Shown piece by piece: positions 13,561 to 25,444 of a stretch of 64,000 nucleotides of DNA. The notes beneath the pieces were generated by a model, which was given only the letters and a program-made list of their open reading frames with translations, made no database searches and was not told the DNA's origin. The stretch's first letter is position 1. The number at the start of each line of letters is the position of its first letter. The DNA lies in the NCBI GenBank assembly GCA_964036315.1, contig OZ038509.1, forward strand, positions 34,084,999-34,148,998. Direction: 5' to 3'. Made by a program: the position numbers and the translations under genes. The stretch is from Acanthosepion esculentum (taxonomy: Eukaryota > Mollusca > Cephalopoda > Sepiida > Sepiidae).

Positions 13561-15266
13561 GGCATAGAATCAGAATCTGAAATTTAAAATTAGAAATTCA
13601 TCGATAAGTGATAGTTATGCAAATTTTTATATTTCGAATAGTGGGAAAAGTTTTCGTACAGTATCAATTTTTGCATTATTGTTATGTGTCCTTACCTATA
13701 ACTACAGAATGAACTCTTCCTAACACTATGTATACTACGCCTCTCAAGAGTCGAGCCAATAGTAGTTCACTCCAAACCAGACCGACAGTCATACTAACAC
13801 CTTCCACATCTTGTATTATTATTTCGTGTAATATATCTTCGTTATTTATACTCTTGTGTTCGTGTTGCTCTTCCTTGGTCCTAACCTGGACCATAACAAT
13901 TATAATACGGTAGATTTTGGCTGTACTTCAAAGTAGAAGATTATAAATTGTTCTAGAATATTCTCAGTAAATCTATTGCAACATTCATTTCAAAATTGGA
14001 TCATTCTGCAGTCACTGTTCACTGATAACGGTTCTAATAATGGCTAGACCTAAGGAAAAGAGCTAATTATTAAGCTATGGAACAATGGGAAAAGTTACAG
14101 AGACATCTCCAGTGACATGAATATACCTTTTTCAACATTTGGTTCACTTATTGCAAGACTTAAAAGACGTAATACTGGTGAGAACAAAGGCAGACCCGAT
14201 GCTCCCAGGAAGATCTCCCCCAGATTAAGAAGAAAGTTGATCCGATAGGTCCAAAATAACCCAATGGCCACCAGACAAGACCTTCAGAATGATCTGAGTT
14301 TGTCGGGAGTTAACGAAATTAAGCAAGCGATTAGTAATGAACTACGCAGAGACGGTATAAAGTCGCGCTCCCCAAGACACCACACCTTCTGAAACGGTAT
14401 AAAGATGCCAGGTTGAAATTTGCGACAGAGCATAAAGATAAGGAAAATTCTTATTGTGAAATAATTCTTTGGACAGATGAGAGTAAAATTGAGTTGTTTG
14501 GGCGCAATTTCCTGAAGCATGTATGGAGGAAAGACGGCGAAGCATACGCACCCAAGAACACCATAACAATTGTCAAATTTAGTGAGGGTAATATCATGGT
14601 TTGGGGCTGCTTTTTGATGCGAAGTGTTGGCAAACTAGCAATTATAGACGGTAGAATGAATGCAGAAAAATATTAACAAATCCTTAGCGAAAATTTATCG
14701 CTTTCTGTAGAGAATCTTGGGCTTCCTCCTGATTGGATCTTCCAGCAGCACAATGATCCCAAGCATACGGCTAAGAGTACGAAGAATTGTCCTGCTAATA
14801 ACAAAGTTAACATCTTACAATGGCCCAGTCAGTCGCAGGATTTGAATCCAATAGAGAATTTATGACAGTATTTGTAAAATAAGATCAGTGATAGAGGTCC
14901 AACAAACATAAAAAAAACCTGAAGAAAATTACTCACGAAGAATAGGACAGAATACCTATTAAAGTATGCGAATCGTTGGTTAAAGACAACAGGAAGAGAT
15001 TGTTTGCTGTTGAACTTAATAAAGGCTTTGCTACAAAATATTAAATGCAGAAAACACGTTTTTGTTCTGCTGTACGATCATTTTTTAAACCCCTAAAAAT
15101 TTGAATATTGCTATATTTTCTTAACTATGGAATATTATTTAGTTTTATATGCATACATTTTAGTATGCAATCTGATACAGTAGATATATTCCCGTTTTGC
15201 TAATTTAATATGTTACAAATAAAAATATAAAATATTGTTATGTGTATGATCACTTATTCAACCCAA

Positions 15267-15271
<5 letters not shown>
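13421..15271 (+). mobile_element. Tc1-like transposon with IR/DR-type ends
   Basis: The outer ends are inverted: CAGTGGGGTTGAATAAGT at 13421 and its complement, ending at about 15271 as ACTTATTCAACCCAACTG. Each side has a second, inner copy about 200 bp in (GTGGGAAAAGTTTTCGTACAG near 13641, and TGCTGTACGATCA then AAACCCC near 15069-15093). This is the IR/DR arrangement of some Tc1 elements. TA precedes the left end, and (TA)n follows the right end. An (AT)n tract (13504-13558) has grown inside the left inverted repeat. Confidence 0.85.
14040..15044 (+). pseudogene. Tc1-like transposase, inactivated
   Basis: Translation from ATG 14040 gives MARPKEKS, then in another frame an N-terminal helix-turn-helix (NNGKSYRDISSDMNIPFSTF) and the KGRPDAPRKI linker. 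The catalytic domain follows: ILWTDESKIELFG (first Asp, codon 14476-14478), VWGCF, FQQHNDPKHT and WPSQSQDLNPIENL (final Glu, codon 14854-14856). The end VELNKGFATKY stops at 15042-15044. Known: the second catalytic Asp lies in QQDNDPKHT. Here that position reads His (14749-14751), so the DDE triad is broken. Several stops and frameshifts (a stop after MARPKEKS, one after LRRKLIR, one after NAEKY) confirm a dead copy. Confidence 0.9.

Positions 15272-15326
<55 letters not shown>
15271..15326. repeat. (TA)n microsatellite at Tc1/LINE junction
   Basis: A dinucleotide tract lying between the Tc1 right end and the LINE fragment. Confidence 0.95.
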
Positions 15327-15329
15327 TCT

Positions 15330-15840
15330 GAAGCAATTCCGTGGTGTGAAACAAAAATCACCAGTCTACAAATTTCCAGAGAGACCATCGAAAGTAGAAG
15401 ACAAAGCACTGAACTATGTAAAGTCTTTCACCTATCTTGGTAGCAAAGTTAACTACAGTGGAACTTTAGCTGATGAAATCATGCATCGGATTGCTAAGGC
15501 TAGCAGTACTTTTGGCAAACTTCGCCATCGCTTGTGGGATGATCAGGGTATCTGACTGGATACAAATATTCGGGTTTACTGAGCTGTTGTCCTTGCCATC
15601 CTTTTGTACGACTCAGATTCGTGGACTCTATACTGCTAGTCTGAATCGTCTTCAAGAAGCGAAAGCAAGATCTAAAATGTCAACCAATCTAACAGTGATC
15701 TCACCCCATAATCATCACTCTTGCCCCATACATGGCCTCCTTTGCAAATCACTTGCGAGTCTTAAGTGCCATTTAAGATTATCGCACAAAATTCATAACT
15801 GAATGAAATAGTTGTCGAAATCAACGGGAGAGTCTATCTC
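15330..15840 (+). pseudogene. LINE ORF2 C-terminal fragment
   Basis: The frames 15346-15555 and 15473-15802 read LNYVKSFTYLGSKVNYSGTL, DEIMHRIAKASSTFGKLRHR and, near the end, CPIHGLLCKSLASLKCHLRL followed by SHKIHN. The first two are the hallmark region just after the palm of an abundant invertebrate non-LTR retrotransposon family (YLGS, RIAKAS.AFG.L..RLW). The last is its C-terminal Cys/His knuckle. An internal deletion joins the two parts. Other pieces of the same family lie at 1-97, 16733-16993 and 18850-19265. Clade not assigned. Confidence 0.75.
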
Positions 15841-15846
15841 TCTAAC

Positions 15847-15864
15847 ACACACACACACACACAC

Positions 15865-15914
<50 letters not shown>

Positions 15915-15931
15915 GTATATATATATATATA
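15847..15931. repeat. (CA)n and (TA)n microsatellite after LINE 3' end
   Basis: CA then TA dinucleotide repeats follow the LINE tail, as at position 97. Confidence 0.95.
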
Positions 15932-16289
15932 TCTTAAATATTTGTAGCAGCAAAGTTTTATATATAAAATTTTTTTAAAATTAATACTAATAAATAAATA
16001 AACAAATGCAAAAGTTACCTCCCTTCAATATGAATTGGAACCTGGAATAGGTAAACAATTTTGAATTTATGGAACTCTGTATATACATCCATAGACAATT
16101 TATCCCCCTGAAGATGGTCTAAGATGAGATTAAAAGTACTTGGGAAAATAAAAATTATTTGAAAGAAAATTTTTGTGCGGGCACCAAGAAATTTATACGT
16201 GAACTTGAAAGTATTAAGACTAAAATAACTAGACACAATACGTATAAATTATTAAATCAAATATGATTGAATGAAAATATGCTGCCTAA

Positions 16290-16290
<1 letters not shown>

Positions 16291-16387
<97 letters not shown>

Positions 16388-16465
16388 TAATCCAAAAACA
16401 ATGAAAATGTTAAAATCTATTGGACCTAATGATTATACAAAGTTTCGTGTATAAAATTTGTATTA

Positions 16466-16521
<56 letters not shown>
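16291..16521. repeat. Two (TA)n tracts with (TG)n between
   Basis: TA run 16291-16345, TG run 16344-16384, then another TA run 16469-16521 after 85 bases of ordinary sequence. Confidence 0.95.
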
Positions 16522-16528
<7 letters not shown>

Positions 16529-16732
16529 ATGGATTCTTCCGTCGATTTCGTCGTATGAGTTCCCGACAACTACATTCTGTTTTTATCTTTGTTGTCGTAT
16601 GTGACACTTCAGTCCCGCTAGTGAGCTGTATACAAATTCATACATTGTGCAACAGCGAGGATCTCAAAACATACAAACAAGAATATTTGCTGACGCTTTT
16701 CGCCGTTGTCTTCCGTCTCTTAGCCGGTCAAT

Positions 16733-16993
16733 TCAACGGATTTCAAAATTTCTAATACCCCACTGGCACAAATATCTCCAGTTATTTATATCCAAGGCAA
16801 CACGCTCGAAGTTAGTATGAGGCTCATTGACAGCTAAGAGCTTTAGATTGTCTTTATACTTAACCCACGAACGTCCAACATTCCTTTGTCCACTATCACG
16901 CTGGCTATACATGAGTACCTTAGGTATTATGTTGTCACTTATCCTTGCAACATGACTAAGTAGAGAAGTTGTGACTCTCATCAGGGTAGTTCC
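16733..16993 (-). pseudogene. LINE ORF2 fragment, antisense
   Basis: The minus-strand frame gives SHVARISDNIIPKVLMYSQ, then SGQRNVGRSWVKYKDNLK and NNWRYLCQWGIRNFE. This matches the region downstream of the YLGS block in the same LINE family as 15330-15840 (typically GHV.RM.D.R.PK and G.RN.GRP..R.KD.LK). No stop occurs within this piece, but both ends are cut off. Confidence 0.75.
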
Positions 16994-17049
16994 AATTCCA
17001 CCAGTGTCTGTGTATGTGTGTATGTATACATATATACAGGCAAACATAT

Positions 17050-17525
17050 GCACACATAAATATTTATTATAGCTATAAACATTAGTTTTAGTGGATAGAT
17101 ATGTAACACTTATTTATTTTTTAATCAGTGTAATTAATGTCTACGTGTGTGACCAATGGAAAGTCTTACTAAAGGGTATTTGAGTTTCTCTTAATATAGA
17201 CATCCTTCCGCTACTCTTCAAGTTAAAGGCTTAAAAGTTAGGTGAATTTTTACCTTCTCAGCCACGAAAGACCTCAAAGCAAAGCTCTGTTAACCTTTTT
17301 AAGTAATGCAATCTCTCGTTGGTGGATTTCGAAGCCAATTTCTGAAAACTTTATTTTCGCACTCGAGACTAAAAGGAATTTCTAATTAATAGATATTTAA
17401 TCTGACATTATTCTTATTTATATAACCGATATAATTAGTGGATACATGTATCTAAGTACAGATTACCTATTTTATACATAAAGTATTTTTATACATATGA
17501 GAATTTATGCATACAATGGTTGTTT
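17050..17525. other. No recognisable gene
   Basis: AT-rich non-coding sequence without visible repeats. Confidence 0.6.
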
Positions 17526-17528
17526 TTA

Positions 17529-17631
<103 letters not shown>

Positions 17632-17639
17632 TTTTCCAG

Positions 17640-18574
17640 CATACTTACATTTTCCCGTTCGGTGAAAGTAAGAGAGTGCAATAATGTCCGTATTGTCCAT
17701 TGTCCCAAGCACCCACGGACACTTCTTTAGCCATTTTTCAAAAGGTGGTCATTTTTAGGTATTGTTAAATATCTTTTCGTATTTGACTGTTTAAGATGTA
17801 GTTTTGTGCTGTTTGCATAGCAGTAGTAGCGTTTATTCGGAGCTTCACTAGAATTTGAGTTCTCGTCTTTCTATTTTATGAAAATCCTTCAACCCACCAT
17901 TTCCGCTGCTGAATAAAGTGATATTTATAGTAGGTGTCAGATATTTTATCTGAAGGGCCTCTTTCACAGAGATATATCTATACGTTTCCTGTAATGAAAT
18001 ATGAATGACTAGAATCTTAACTTAAATTGTGGGTTAGAAAAGTGGCACCAGAGGCGTTCACTCAAAGAGGTAGTGTTATGTCAGATATAGGTAATAGATT
18101 TATGACAAGAAACACAGTCATTACCTGGACAGGATACAATATATTGATCATCGCTAGTTTAGATTTGATAGGATTATTTTGATTAGTGACAACGAGGTTT
18201 GTGGCTTTTCATTTTCTGTAATATATTAGAGATTTTACAAGTTTTTCGGAATTTACGACAGAAATATGCGTTTAATAATATTTTGTATCACGAATTCATC
18301 ATACTGGTAATATTCTGCATCTGCTTACAGTAAAATAAGTTGACGTTTTGTTGCATGGTATATATATGAAATAGCATAGAAATGCATACAATATGAGAAC
18401 CAGTAATAAGGAGTGCCAGAGAAAAGCGATAATTACAACAAAAGTTGCAATATGAGCTCTGGTAAAAACATGAATTGACAACAGCAAAAACTGCAATATG
18501 AGCACTGGTAAAAAACGGTTGCTGAAGACATTAGGTTTATAATACCCAGAAAATCATACACAGATGTCCTCAGG
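17640..18574. other. No gene; short tandem duplication at about 18435-18516
   Basis: A unit of about 50 bp containing GCAATATGAGC then TGGTAAAAA occurs twice in tandem. The rest shows no recognisable feature. Confidence 0.5.
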
Positions 18575-18850
18575 GACACATGGCGTAGTGGATAATGGCG
18601 TTGGTTAATTTCAGTGACAGGACCCAAAGAGTGTGAGTTCAATACCTGGTTGAAGTGAAGAACTTTCAGAGGGAAATTAACAGGAGATAACTGATAGCTG
18701 ACATCTATTAAACATGGCACGTGGAACTAGAATTTATGAATGGTGAGCGAAATAAAGGGTTCAGTTCGACATTCCAACCCCCTGAAGAAACGTTGTAATA
18801 AATATGGCGACAAAGATGAGGACAATAGTCCGAATAATGTAAATAATGTA
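18575..18850 (+). mobile_element. tRNA-derived SINE
   Basis: TGGCGTAGTGG at 18580-18590 is a perfect pol III A box, and GAGTTCAATACC at about 18637-18648 is a good B box at tRNA-like spacing. The tail (ATAAATATGG, GATGAG, AATAGNCCGAATAATGTAAA) is shared with 31970-32045. This supports one SINE family with a tRNA head and common 3' tail. It lies next to an antisense LINE piece. Confidence 0.65.
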
Positions 18851-19265
18851 CATAATACATCATCTTAGACTGCTGACAAGTTCCTCTCCAGCTTGTCTTT
18901 ATATCTATGCCATGGGTGTCTTACATTCCTGTAGCCCTGATCTAACTGGCTGTACATTAGGATCTTGTCAAAAGACATGACCAGTCCACCGTAACTGAGA
19001 CTGTATGAGAAATATTATATTATATATTACACCTGTTAAACAGGTCTACGTTAGATGTCCTATCTTGAAGGTTAACTCCACAAAAGCAGGCAGCTTTTGA
19101 GGAAAACATCTAGCTGGCGTATATGGTACCTGTATGGAATCCACGACTCTGAGCCATACAAAAGGATGACATATTCGTATCCAGTCGAATACCCCGCTCA
19201 TTCCACAAGCGATGGCGAAGTTTGCCGAAAGTACTGGTAGCCTTAGCAATCCCATGCATGATTTC
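18850..19265 (-). pseudogene. LINE ORF2 fragment, antisense
   Basis: The minus strand from 19292 reads EIMHGIAKATSTFGKLRHRL then WNERGIRLDTN, the same block as 15470-15550. Further along, another frame gives DKILMYSQLDQGYRNVRHPW and RYKDKLE, corresponding to the piece at 16733-16993. Stops and frame changes separate them. It is a degraded, internally deleted copy. Confidence 0.75.
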
Positions 19266-19267
19266 AT

Positions 19268-19358
19268 ATATATATATATACCCTACACACAAGCTGACAG
19301 TGGCCCCATGGTGGGCCGCCTATGGTGACATGGGTGGCTCGCGTGTAGGGTATATATA
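19268..19358. repeat. Short palindromic element
   Basis: TATATATACCCTACAC at the left is mirrored by GTGTAGGGTATATATA at the right. The centre holds a second nested near-palindrome (GGCCCCATGGTGGGCC). The overall length of about 90 bp and the TA-rich edges fit a tiny MITE or cruciform. It sits at the edge of the LINE fragment. Confidence 0.7.
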
Positions 19359-19364
19359 AATATG

Positions 19365-22300
19365 TAGGATGTACGGGATCCTATTATATTTACCTGGAAA
19401 ATCACAACAGTTACAGAGATTACAGTAAGTTTTTCAATTACAATTCACTAGTTTTCACATGACTGCACATGTTTGCAAGCAACGGATAAGACTATGGATA
19501 ATTTCTTCACCACTGACGAAACCCTTCTCCTCACCACCTTTGATGACATCATACATTCTGAAAACATTGCTAAATGTCAATGTTGTAAATTTTCAGGATA
19601 GAAAAATTCAGTGACAAACATCTACTTGATGCATAGTTTCATGTCAGTCGCCATGTTAGTTGCTTACAACCAGTAATAAGACAAGAAACAACATAAAAAA
19701 GACAATAAGAATAATAATAAAAACACCTTATTCTATAATCTTTGACTCTGTGGCCCAATATAATAAAACAGGAAGTATTAATTTAAGTGGCATTATATGC
19801 ATGTATGCTTTTTAGTAAAGAGCCACTAAAGGTAGAGAGTTATTGAATATAGTGCATGATAGAAACATAAAAGGAGGAATTCGTAAGTGAAGATAATGAG
19901 GATATGGCGAATATATAAAATGAATGACGCTAGACTTGGAGAGTTTAGAATTGTACTGTTCGGGTAAAAAATCTATTTGGAAAGGAATCTGTTAAAAACG
20001 TAGCAGTTCTTGCGAAGAACCTTTCAGTGTGGAACGCTTTTCTTAGCAAAGGAATACGTACTGAATGAGACTGATTCCACTCTGTGGAATTAGCTAAGCT
20101 GATATGAGTGTAAAGGTCTGAACAGTTGGCACTAAAGAATGGATTTTGTATGAACATTTACCATAGAAGTAGCTATACAATTAGACGTTTTCCTCTGCGG
20201 GAAAGGAGCTGTAAGGGAGAAAATAAGTCACCCCCTACAATAACGTGTAAACGATTTTGAACTTTGTTCAGGCGGGAAAATGAAGATTTTGCAGATTTAC
20301 AATGTCAGTGTGTTTATAAATAGATGAACATTTTACCATATATAATGAGCGCTCAGTCTTTTCTTATTTTCTTAAGATATCAGCGATTTTTGTTTAATTT
20401 TCTTCTTCATCACTTAATATAATTAGACAATTCTTCAGATTTACCATGTTATAGCTTTGGTCTTATTTATATAATTTTTATGACTGAAATGTATACGTAT
20501 TCAATGTTAATTTTCCATTTTTCTGTATGGAAACTCATTTACAGAATTCCTGGCAAAACAAATTAAAATACGTTAGAATGGTACACAATTAAAACATATT
20601 CTTGGAGGAATTGTGCAAAATATTGTAGCCATCATTCTTAATTCTTTGTTGACATAATCTTAATGAGCTTAGAAATGAAACCGAATCTTTGATTTTAGGT
20701 TTAAAACTTGTTTCTATGTTTCAATATCTGATATTGTCTCTAGCTATTTGAACCTGTGTGTAAAGAATTGATCCGGTATTTTAATGGTTCCAGAATGATA
20801 GCTTTACTGCTTCTCACAAGTAAAACTTCTTGAATAAACCATTTTTCAGTTGAATGAAACGACAGATTTAACGTTCTTGACTTATTCTAAAAATGTCTCA
20901 ACTTTGAACCAATCATATTTAGAGAAAAACCCATAAGGCGCTCTATGAATTGTGTTCTGGATTGAAGACTGGAGTAAATTTTAACACCATAAATGCCATC
21001 GTCTTTGACGTTTTTATGTTGAATTTCAGGAGCAGATCACGGAACATGTTTGTTTCTCTTGCTGACCAGTGAACTTATTCAGATTGTTGAACAAAACAGT
21101 CGATTCTTATGCCATGTCTTGATGCGTCCTCGCCATTTTTCTTGATATCTTTTCAATCTATTAAAGTGTTCAGAAATGGTCAGAACCTAAGTATTCTGCT
21201 TTTGAAATACTTTCTTCCAAAACCGTATGGGTTGTTGATTTCCACAAAATATGGGCTGATACTTTTGCTTTCCTATGGGACGCCCACCAGAAAGATATTT
21301 TAGGGTATTAAGCTTCTATACTACATACAGTTCTTGTAAAATGTATGTGTCACTTCGGATCGCACAGGAGTAGAATTTGAAAAAAATTAACAGTAGATTA
21401 TAAGGTGCAATGTTGCGGTGTTTGAGTTTATTTATTTAAAGACGTCAGTGGAGAATCCGAGAGGGGAACATTCTTAGGCCTAATTGAGCCTTAAAAAAAC
21501 GTTGGTCAGGTGGTTACATGAAGAAACATTCTGGAGATGTGTGGAACTGGCTTTTAACTGCCACAGACGAGAATATAGGGTGACGTTCGGTTGATGACTC
21601 TACGGGGCTGCATATGAAAGCACAGGGAAAGTCATAGAAAATATTACAATTTTGGTTAGAATAGAAATCACAGGAAAAAAGTCTCAATTTATAGCGGCTG
21701 CTAATAAAGTCATCTATTTCTGTCGAGTAGTCCACGGGTTTATGGGTCCACTCTTTTTTGCAACAAAAGTTCATAATAGATCAAACCAACCTCTAAAACA
21801 TTTTTCTATCTATGCTACGGTTACATATTTGATATATTTCATACTTAGGGTGTCTTATAATCACATAAGATCTTACTTTATGTGAAGAATTTTAACTTTA
21901 AAATTAGAATTAAAATTCTTTGATCTTTCAATTTATTTATTACACTAAGATTTTGTCCACTTTTCGTATACGAGGCTCGGATTTTGTCCGCTGTGTGCTA
22001 ATCTTGTTCTGTTTCATTTTTTCTTGTGACTTTTTTCCTGTAGCATTTTAACTGTGTTTGCATATGCATACTGGTCGAGAATAATTGATGAGATCAAGAG
22101 TTGAATAAAATGTAATTTTAAATATGCAAGAGTCACGTTTCATGTTGTTCATTCGCACACACGTGTTATCATTAACAGGCACACAACGATATTGTACATT
22201 GCTTTTTTTTTGTTTGTTTGTTTGTTGTTGTTTTTTGCTTTGATATGATTGATGTGAAAATGATCACTGTGGTTCGCTTTATTAGAAGGCACCTTGATTT

Positions 22301-22660
22301 GCTGATGCTAACTTTTCAGCTTTCAAATGCTGCATTACTTAAAAAACAAGGGAAAAGCTTAGACGAGTGCAATAAGTAGACACAGAAGTACGGAAATACA
22401 AAAGTACATTAATTCATGTAGATATACACTCACGTATAAATTGATACAGGTAGTAAATAATGATAGACAAAAAGAAGCTTTAAGAGGCAGGAAGATCGAC
22501 AGATATGGTAGATTGGGAAATTCGTGTTGGTTATAATTCTGTTGACTGGGGGCCACTTTACGTGATTTCGACTTCGCGTTTTCACTGGTAAAATTCCGTA
22601 TTTTGCAACGGAATTATTTTAGTCGAAAATGAAGACACCTTATTAGATTTCAAGCCATTA
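19365..22660. other. No recognisable gene
   Basis: 3.3 kb with frames of up to 86 codons. None has a motif I can name, and no repeats from elsewhere in the window were noticed. Confidence 0.5.
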
Positions 22661-22661
22661 T

Positions 22662-22662
<1 letters not shown>

Positions 22663-22738
<76 letters not shown>
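22663..22738. repeat. (AT)n microsatellite
   Basis: About 38 AT units, flanked on the right by the repeat at 22740-22900. Confidence 0.95.
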
Positions 22739-22739
<1 letters not shown>

Positions 22740-22742
<3 letters not shown>

Positions 22743-22885
22743 TTTATTTGAATATTACAACATAAATATGTTATAAAATAACGACAAAAGTAGCCATTTT
22801 GTTTCAACACTTCTTGTGTCTTGTCAAGTGATGATATAGAATATAGAATAAATGGTTTTAAAAGTTTCAAATTAATCAACGATCC
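22740..22885 (-). repeat. Dispersed repeat shared with 63665-63800
   Basis: Both copies carry AACATAAANATGTTATAA, TTTGTTTCAAC, TTGTGTCTT/TGGTGTCTT, TCAAGTGATGATN and AGAATAAA in the same order. On the minus strand the block reads TTGAYAAGACAC...GTTGAAACAAA. It looks like a transposon 3' end. The copy has no coding potential. Confidence 0.65.
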
Positions 22886-23340
22886 TTAGCTAGGAGTAAA
22901 CGCTGTTACATAAGCTAGAGTAGCCAATGAAGATACAAGTATAGGGTGATTCGAAAAATTTGACAACTAAGCATAGATATTAAAAGATTTATAAAATTTG
23001 AAATTAAAATTAAAAGTAAAAAATTAAAATTACCTATTTAGAAATCTAAATCAAATCTGTATTAAGTTTTAAATTGTAGAATTACCGAGGAGAAAAAATA
23101 TAAAAATATAAAAATAAAAATAAAAGATATATATGCTATTTAATTTGTTTTTTCATTGAAATTATGTTGAAAGGGATGTTCAGAATCCCAGACAGAAATG
23201 TATACACTTTAGTTTCATTTCAACATGTTAGTCGCCTCTCACGTGAAATCATTCGAAAATAACGCATGTTAAGCGCTCAGACGTATTTAGATATATACAC
23301 ACACATACAAAAAATCAAACCACACACAGGCAAATGCACT
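22886..23340. other. No recognisable gene
   Basis: A/T-rich sequence with short AAAATTAAAAT-like runs at 22990-23130. Nothing else seen. Confidence 0.5.
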
Positions 23341-23346
23341 TTACTT

Positions 23347-23347
<1 letters not shown>

Positions 23348-23433
<86 letters not shown>

Positions 23434-23434
23434 G

Positions 23435-23518
<84 letters not shown>
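23348..23518. repeat. Compound (CA)n(TA)n(TG)n(TA)n microsatellite
   Basis: Two (TA)n tracts separated by a TG-rich section. Frames on both strands are artefacts. Confidence 0.95.
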
Positions 23519-23519
<1 letters not shown>

Positions 23520-23520
<1 letters not shown>

Positions 23521-24215
23521 CGGGAAGCCGTAAAGATAGAATTAGCGAGAGCCTATGCTTATAAACCACAGGGGATCGACGATTCCATTTCCCTATAAAA
23601 TCTAAAATAGCCAAATGTATTTCATTATACAACTATATGTAGCAAATGTTGCTAAATTTGTTTCCGTTGAGAGAGTTTATTTATTGTGTGAAGAACGCAA
23701 TCACAAGGAATATGTTTCACGTTTTGCTTCGAACTTGGATATTCATTCATAGAAATTATTTAAATGATTACAAATGTTTTGGGTTACTTAATAAACGAAT
23801 CCCAAATAAGATGTTGGTATTGACGCTTCAACCTTGATCTTGAAATCGGCCCACATTCTGGAAGACCTTCGACAAACAGAAAATCCAAAAGTCTGTGGAA
23901 TGAATAAGAAATAAGTAAATATTGTCAGTGAAAAAATTAGAAGTTGTTAGGATTTCACGAATTGTCCTGAAAGCCTCTAGGGTATTTTTCATTTTGTACT
24001 GTTTGCATCACCCACGTCCAGCAGTTCAGACTGCAATCCTCAATTGGCTTTTTGTAACAAAGCTATAATGTCAATTAAAAATAAAGGAATTTCAGATCGT
24101 GAACGAATAGATGAACATGCTGTTGATGTTGATTCCTAAATAAGATTTTCAGAGTTTTTTCTGGAATAAATATGTGAGCTCCCAATATGAGTAATTTGAC
24201 GCGAACTATATATAG
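23520..24215. other. No gene assigned; faint transposase-like reading near 23840-23870
   Basis: A short reading LEIGPHSGRPSTNRKSKS resembles the GRPST linker of mariner-type transposases, but it is too short and isolated to call. Confidence 0.25.
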
Positions 24216-24600
24216 GACATACGGCCATATCACGTTGAAACACCGATTCCCATACGATCGCCGAAGTTAACCAACGTCGAACGTGTTTGGGTGTCAGCTT
24301 GGGGATACCAAGTGCGGGTGTGTGGGTGGTGTTATGAATAATGGCACGGAATTGTTAATCGGAGAGACGAGTCCCAATTCCATTTGGCTCCGTTACGCGC
24401 AAATACCCTTGAGAAAGGTATGAATCAACTTCTTCTCCCCTGTGGATTAATTAGTAAGCGTTGTACCACTAAATTATTATTATTATCTCCAAAAAATTCT
24501 TACAATCTAAAAATATTTATTTCCTGGCTTCAAATAACCTGAACAGGGTTGATAAGTCGTAAAAATGAATAAAGCGACCAATCAATCAATCAGCCATTCA
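24216..24600 (+). mobile_element. 5S rRNA-derived SINE, copy 1
   Basis: The head (24216-24335) follows animal 5S rRNA: TACGGCCATATCACGTTGAA, GCCGAAGTTAACCAACGTCG, then a decayed box C. The following 260 bp (GAATAATGGC, TCGGAGAGNCGAGTCCC, ATCTCCAAAAAATTCTTACA, AACCTGAACAGGGTTGATAA) are shared with the copy at 32522-32928. The 3' end is an (ATCA)-like tail, AATCAATCAATC. A 5S head, unrelated body and short tandem tail define a 5S-derived (SINE3-type) SINE transcribed by pol III. Confidence 0.85.
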
Positions 24601-24604
24601 ATCG

Positions 24605-24611
24605 ATATATA

Positions 24612-24667
<56 letters not shown>
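24605..24667. repeat. (TA)n microsatellite after 5S-SINE tail
   Basis: The TA tract begins within a few bases of the SINE tail. Confidence 0.95.
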
Positions 24668-24669
<2 letters not shown>

Positions 24670-25255
24670 AGAAGAAAACTTTCAGAACAATTTCGGTTAT
24701 AATTTATTTCGTGAGTATCTCTATATGTTCATCTGTTTAGACCGAAAGTTTTTAATAAATGGAGTCAATTTCTCCGGACTGATATACTAACCTCTTCAGT
24801 ATTATTATCCATACATCATCTGACTTAGATTTTTTACTTTTTTATTTTTAAATTTTATTGTTAATCTTTTATTATTCTTTTATAAACTAATTTGAAATTG
24901 AGTTGATTTGTACTGGCTAAAATAACAGGCCCTATCGGTCAATTTGCTATATCACCGATGTACAAAGTTCCACACTTTAAGGAAATAATTCTTGGCCAAG
25001 TCATTCTATTTTAGTTTTACTACTATCCTTTCATTTCTTCCTTCTTCCCTTTCCTTTCTTTACCATCTCTACCCCCTCTCTCTCTCTCTATTTCACATTT
25101 TAAAAAGAACTTTACAATCTTCCTCTTTCTCTTTCATCTCTTCTCTCTTCCTTTCGTTTCCCCCGTCAATCTAGTATATCAGTCCGGGAAATTGTCTCCA
25201 TTTATTAAAAGCCTCCGTCTAAAGATCTTTACGGTTTTCTTCTTGATTTATTAAT
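24664..25255. mobile_element. Foldback element with long imperfect inverted repeats
   Basis: The left arm (ATCAAGAAGAAAAC, then AATAAATGGAGTCAATTTCT and CCGGACTGATATACTA up to 24789) is mirrored at 25170-25250 (TAGTATATCAGTCCGG, AAATTGTCTCCATTTATT, GTTTTCTTCTTGAT). The arms are about 90-125 bp long. The core contains no transposase and ends in a CT-rich stretch (25010-25170). Confidence 0.75.
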
Positions 25256-25343
25256 ATTATAATGCTCCGTAGTTTACATTGATCTCTCTCGGGATTAATA
25301 TCCTCCTTGGAATGATACCTACCAGTCATAAATTGGTAATATA

Positions 25344-25424
<81 letters not shown>

Positions 25425-25444
25425 ATGTGTGTGTGTGTGTGTGT
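25344..25444. repeat. (ACAT)n(AT)n(TG)n microsatellite
   Basis: Tetranucleotide repeats grade into AT and then TG repeats. Confidence 0.95.

Noticed and set aside
23840..23875. Mariner transposase from the GRPST-like reading
   Set aside because: Only about 18 residues and no other transposase block in register nearby.
24216..24335. Functional 5S rRNA gene (also 32522-32640)
   Set aside because: Substitutions and missing 3' bases, and the match runs without a terminator into a shared non-5S body with a SINE-like tail.
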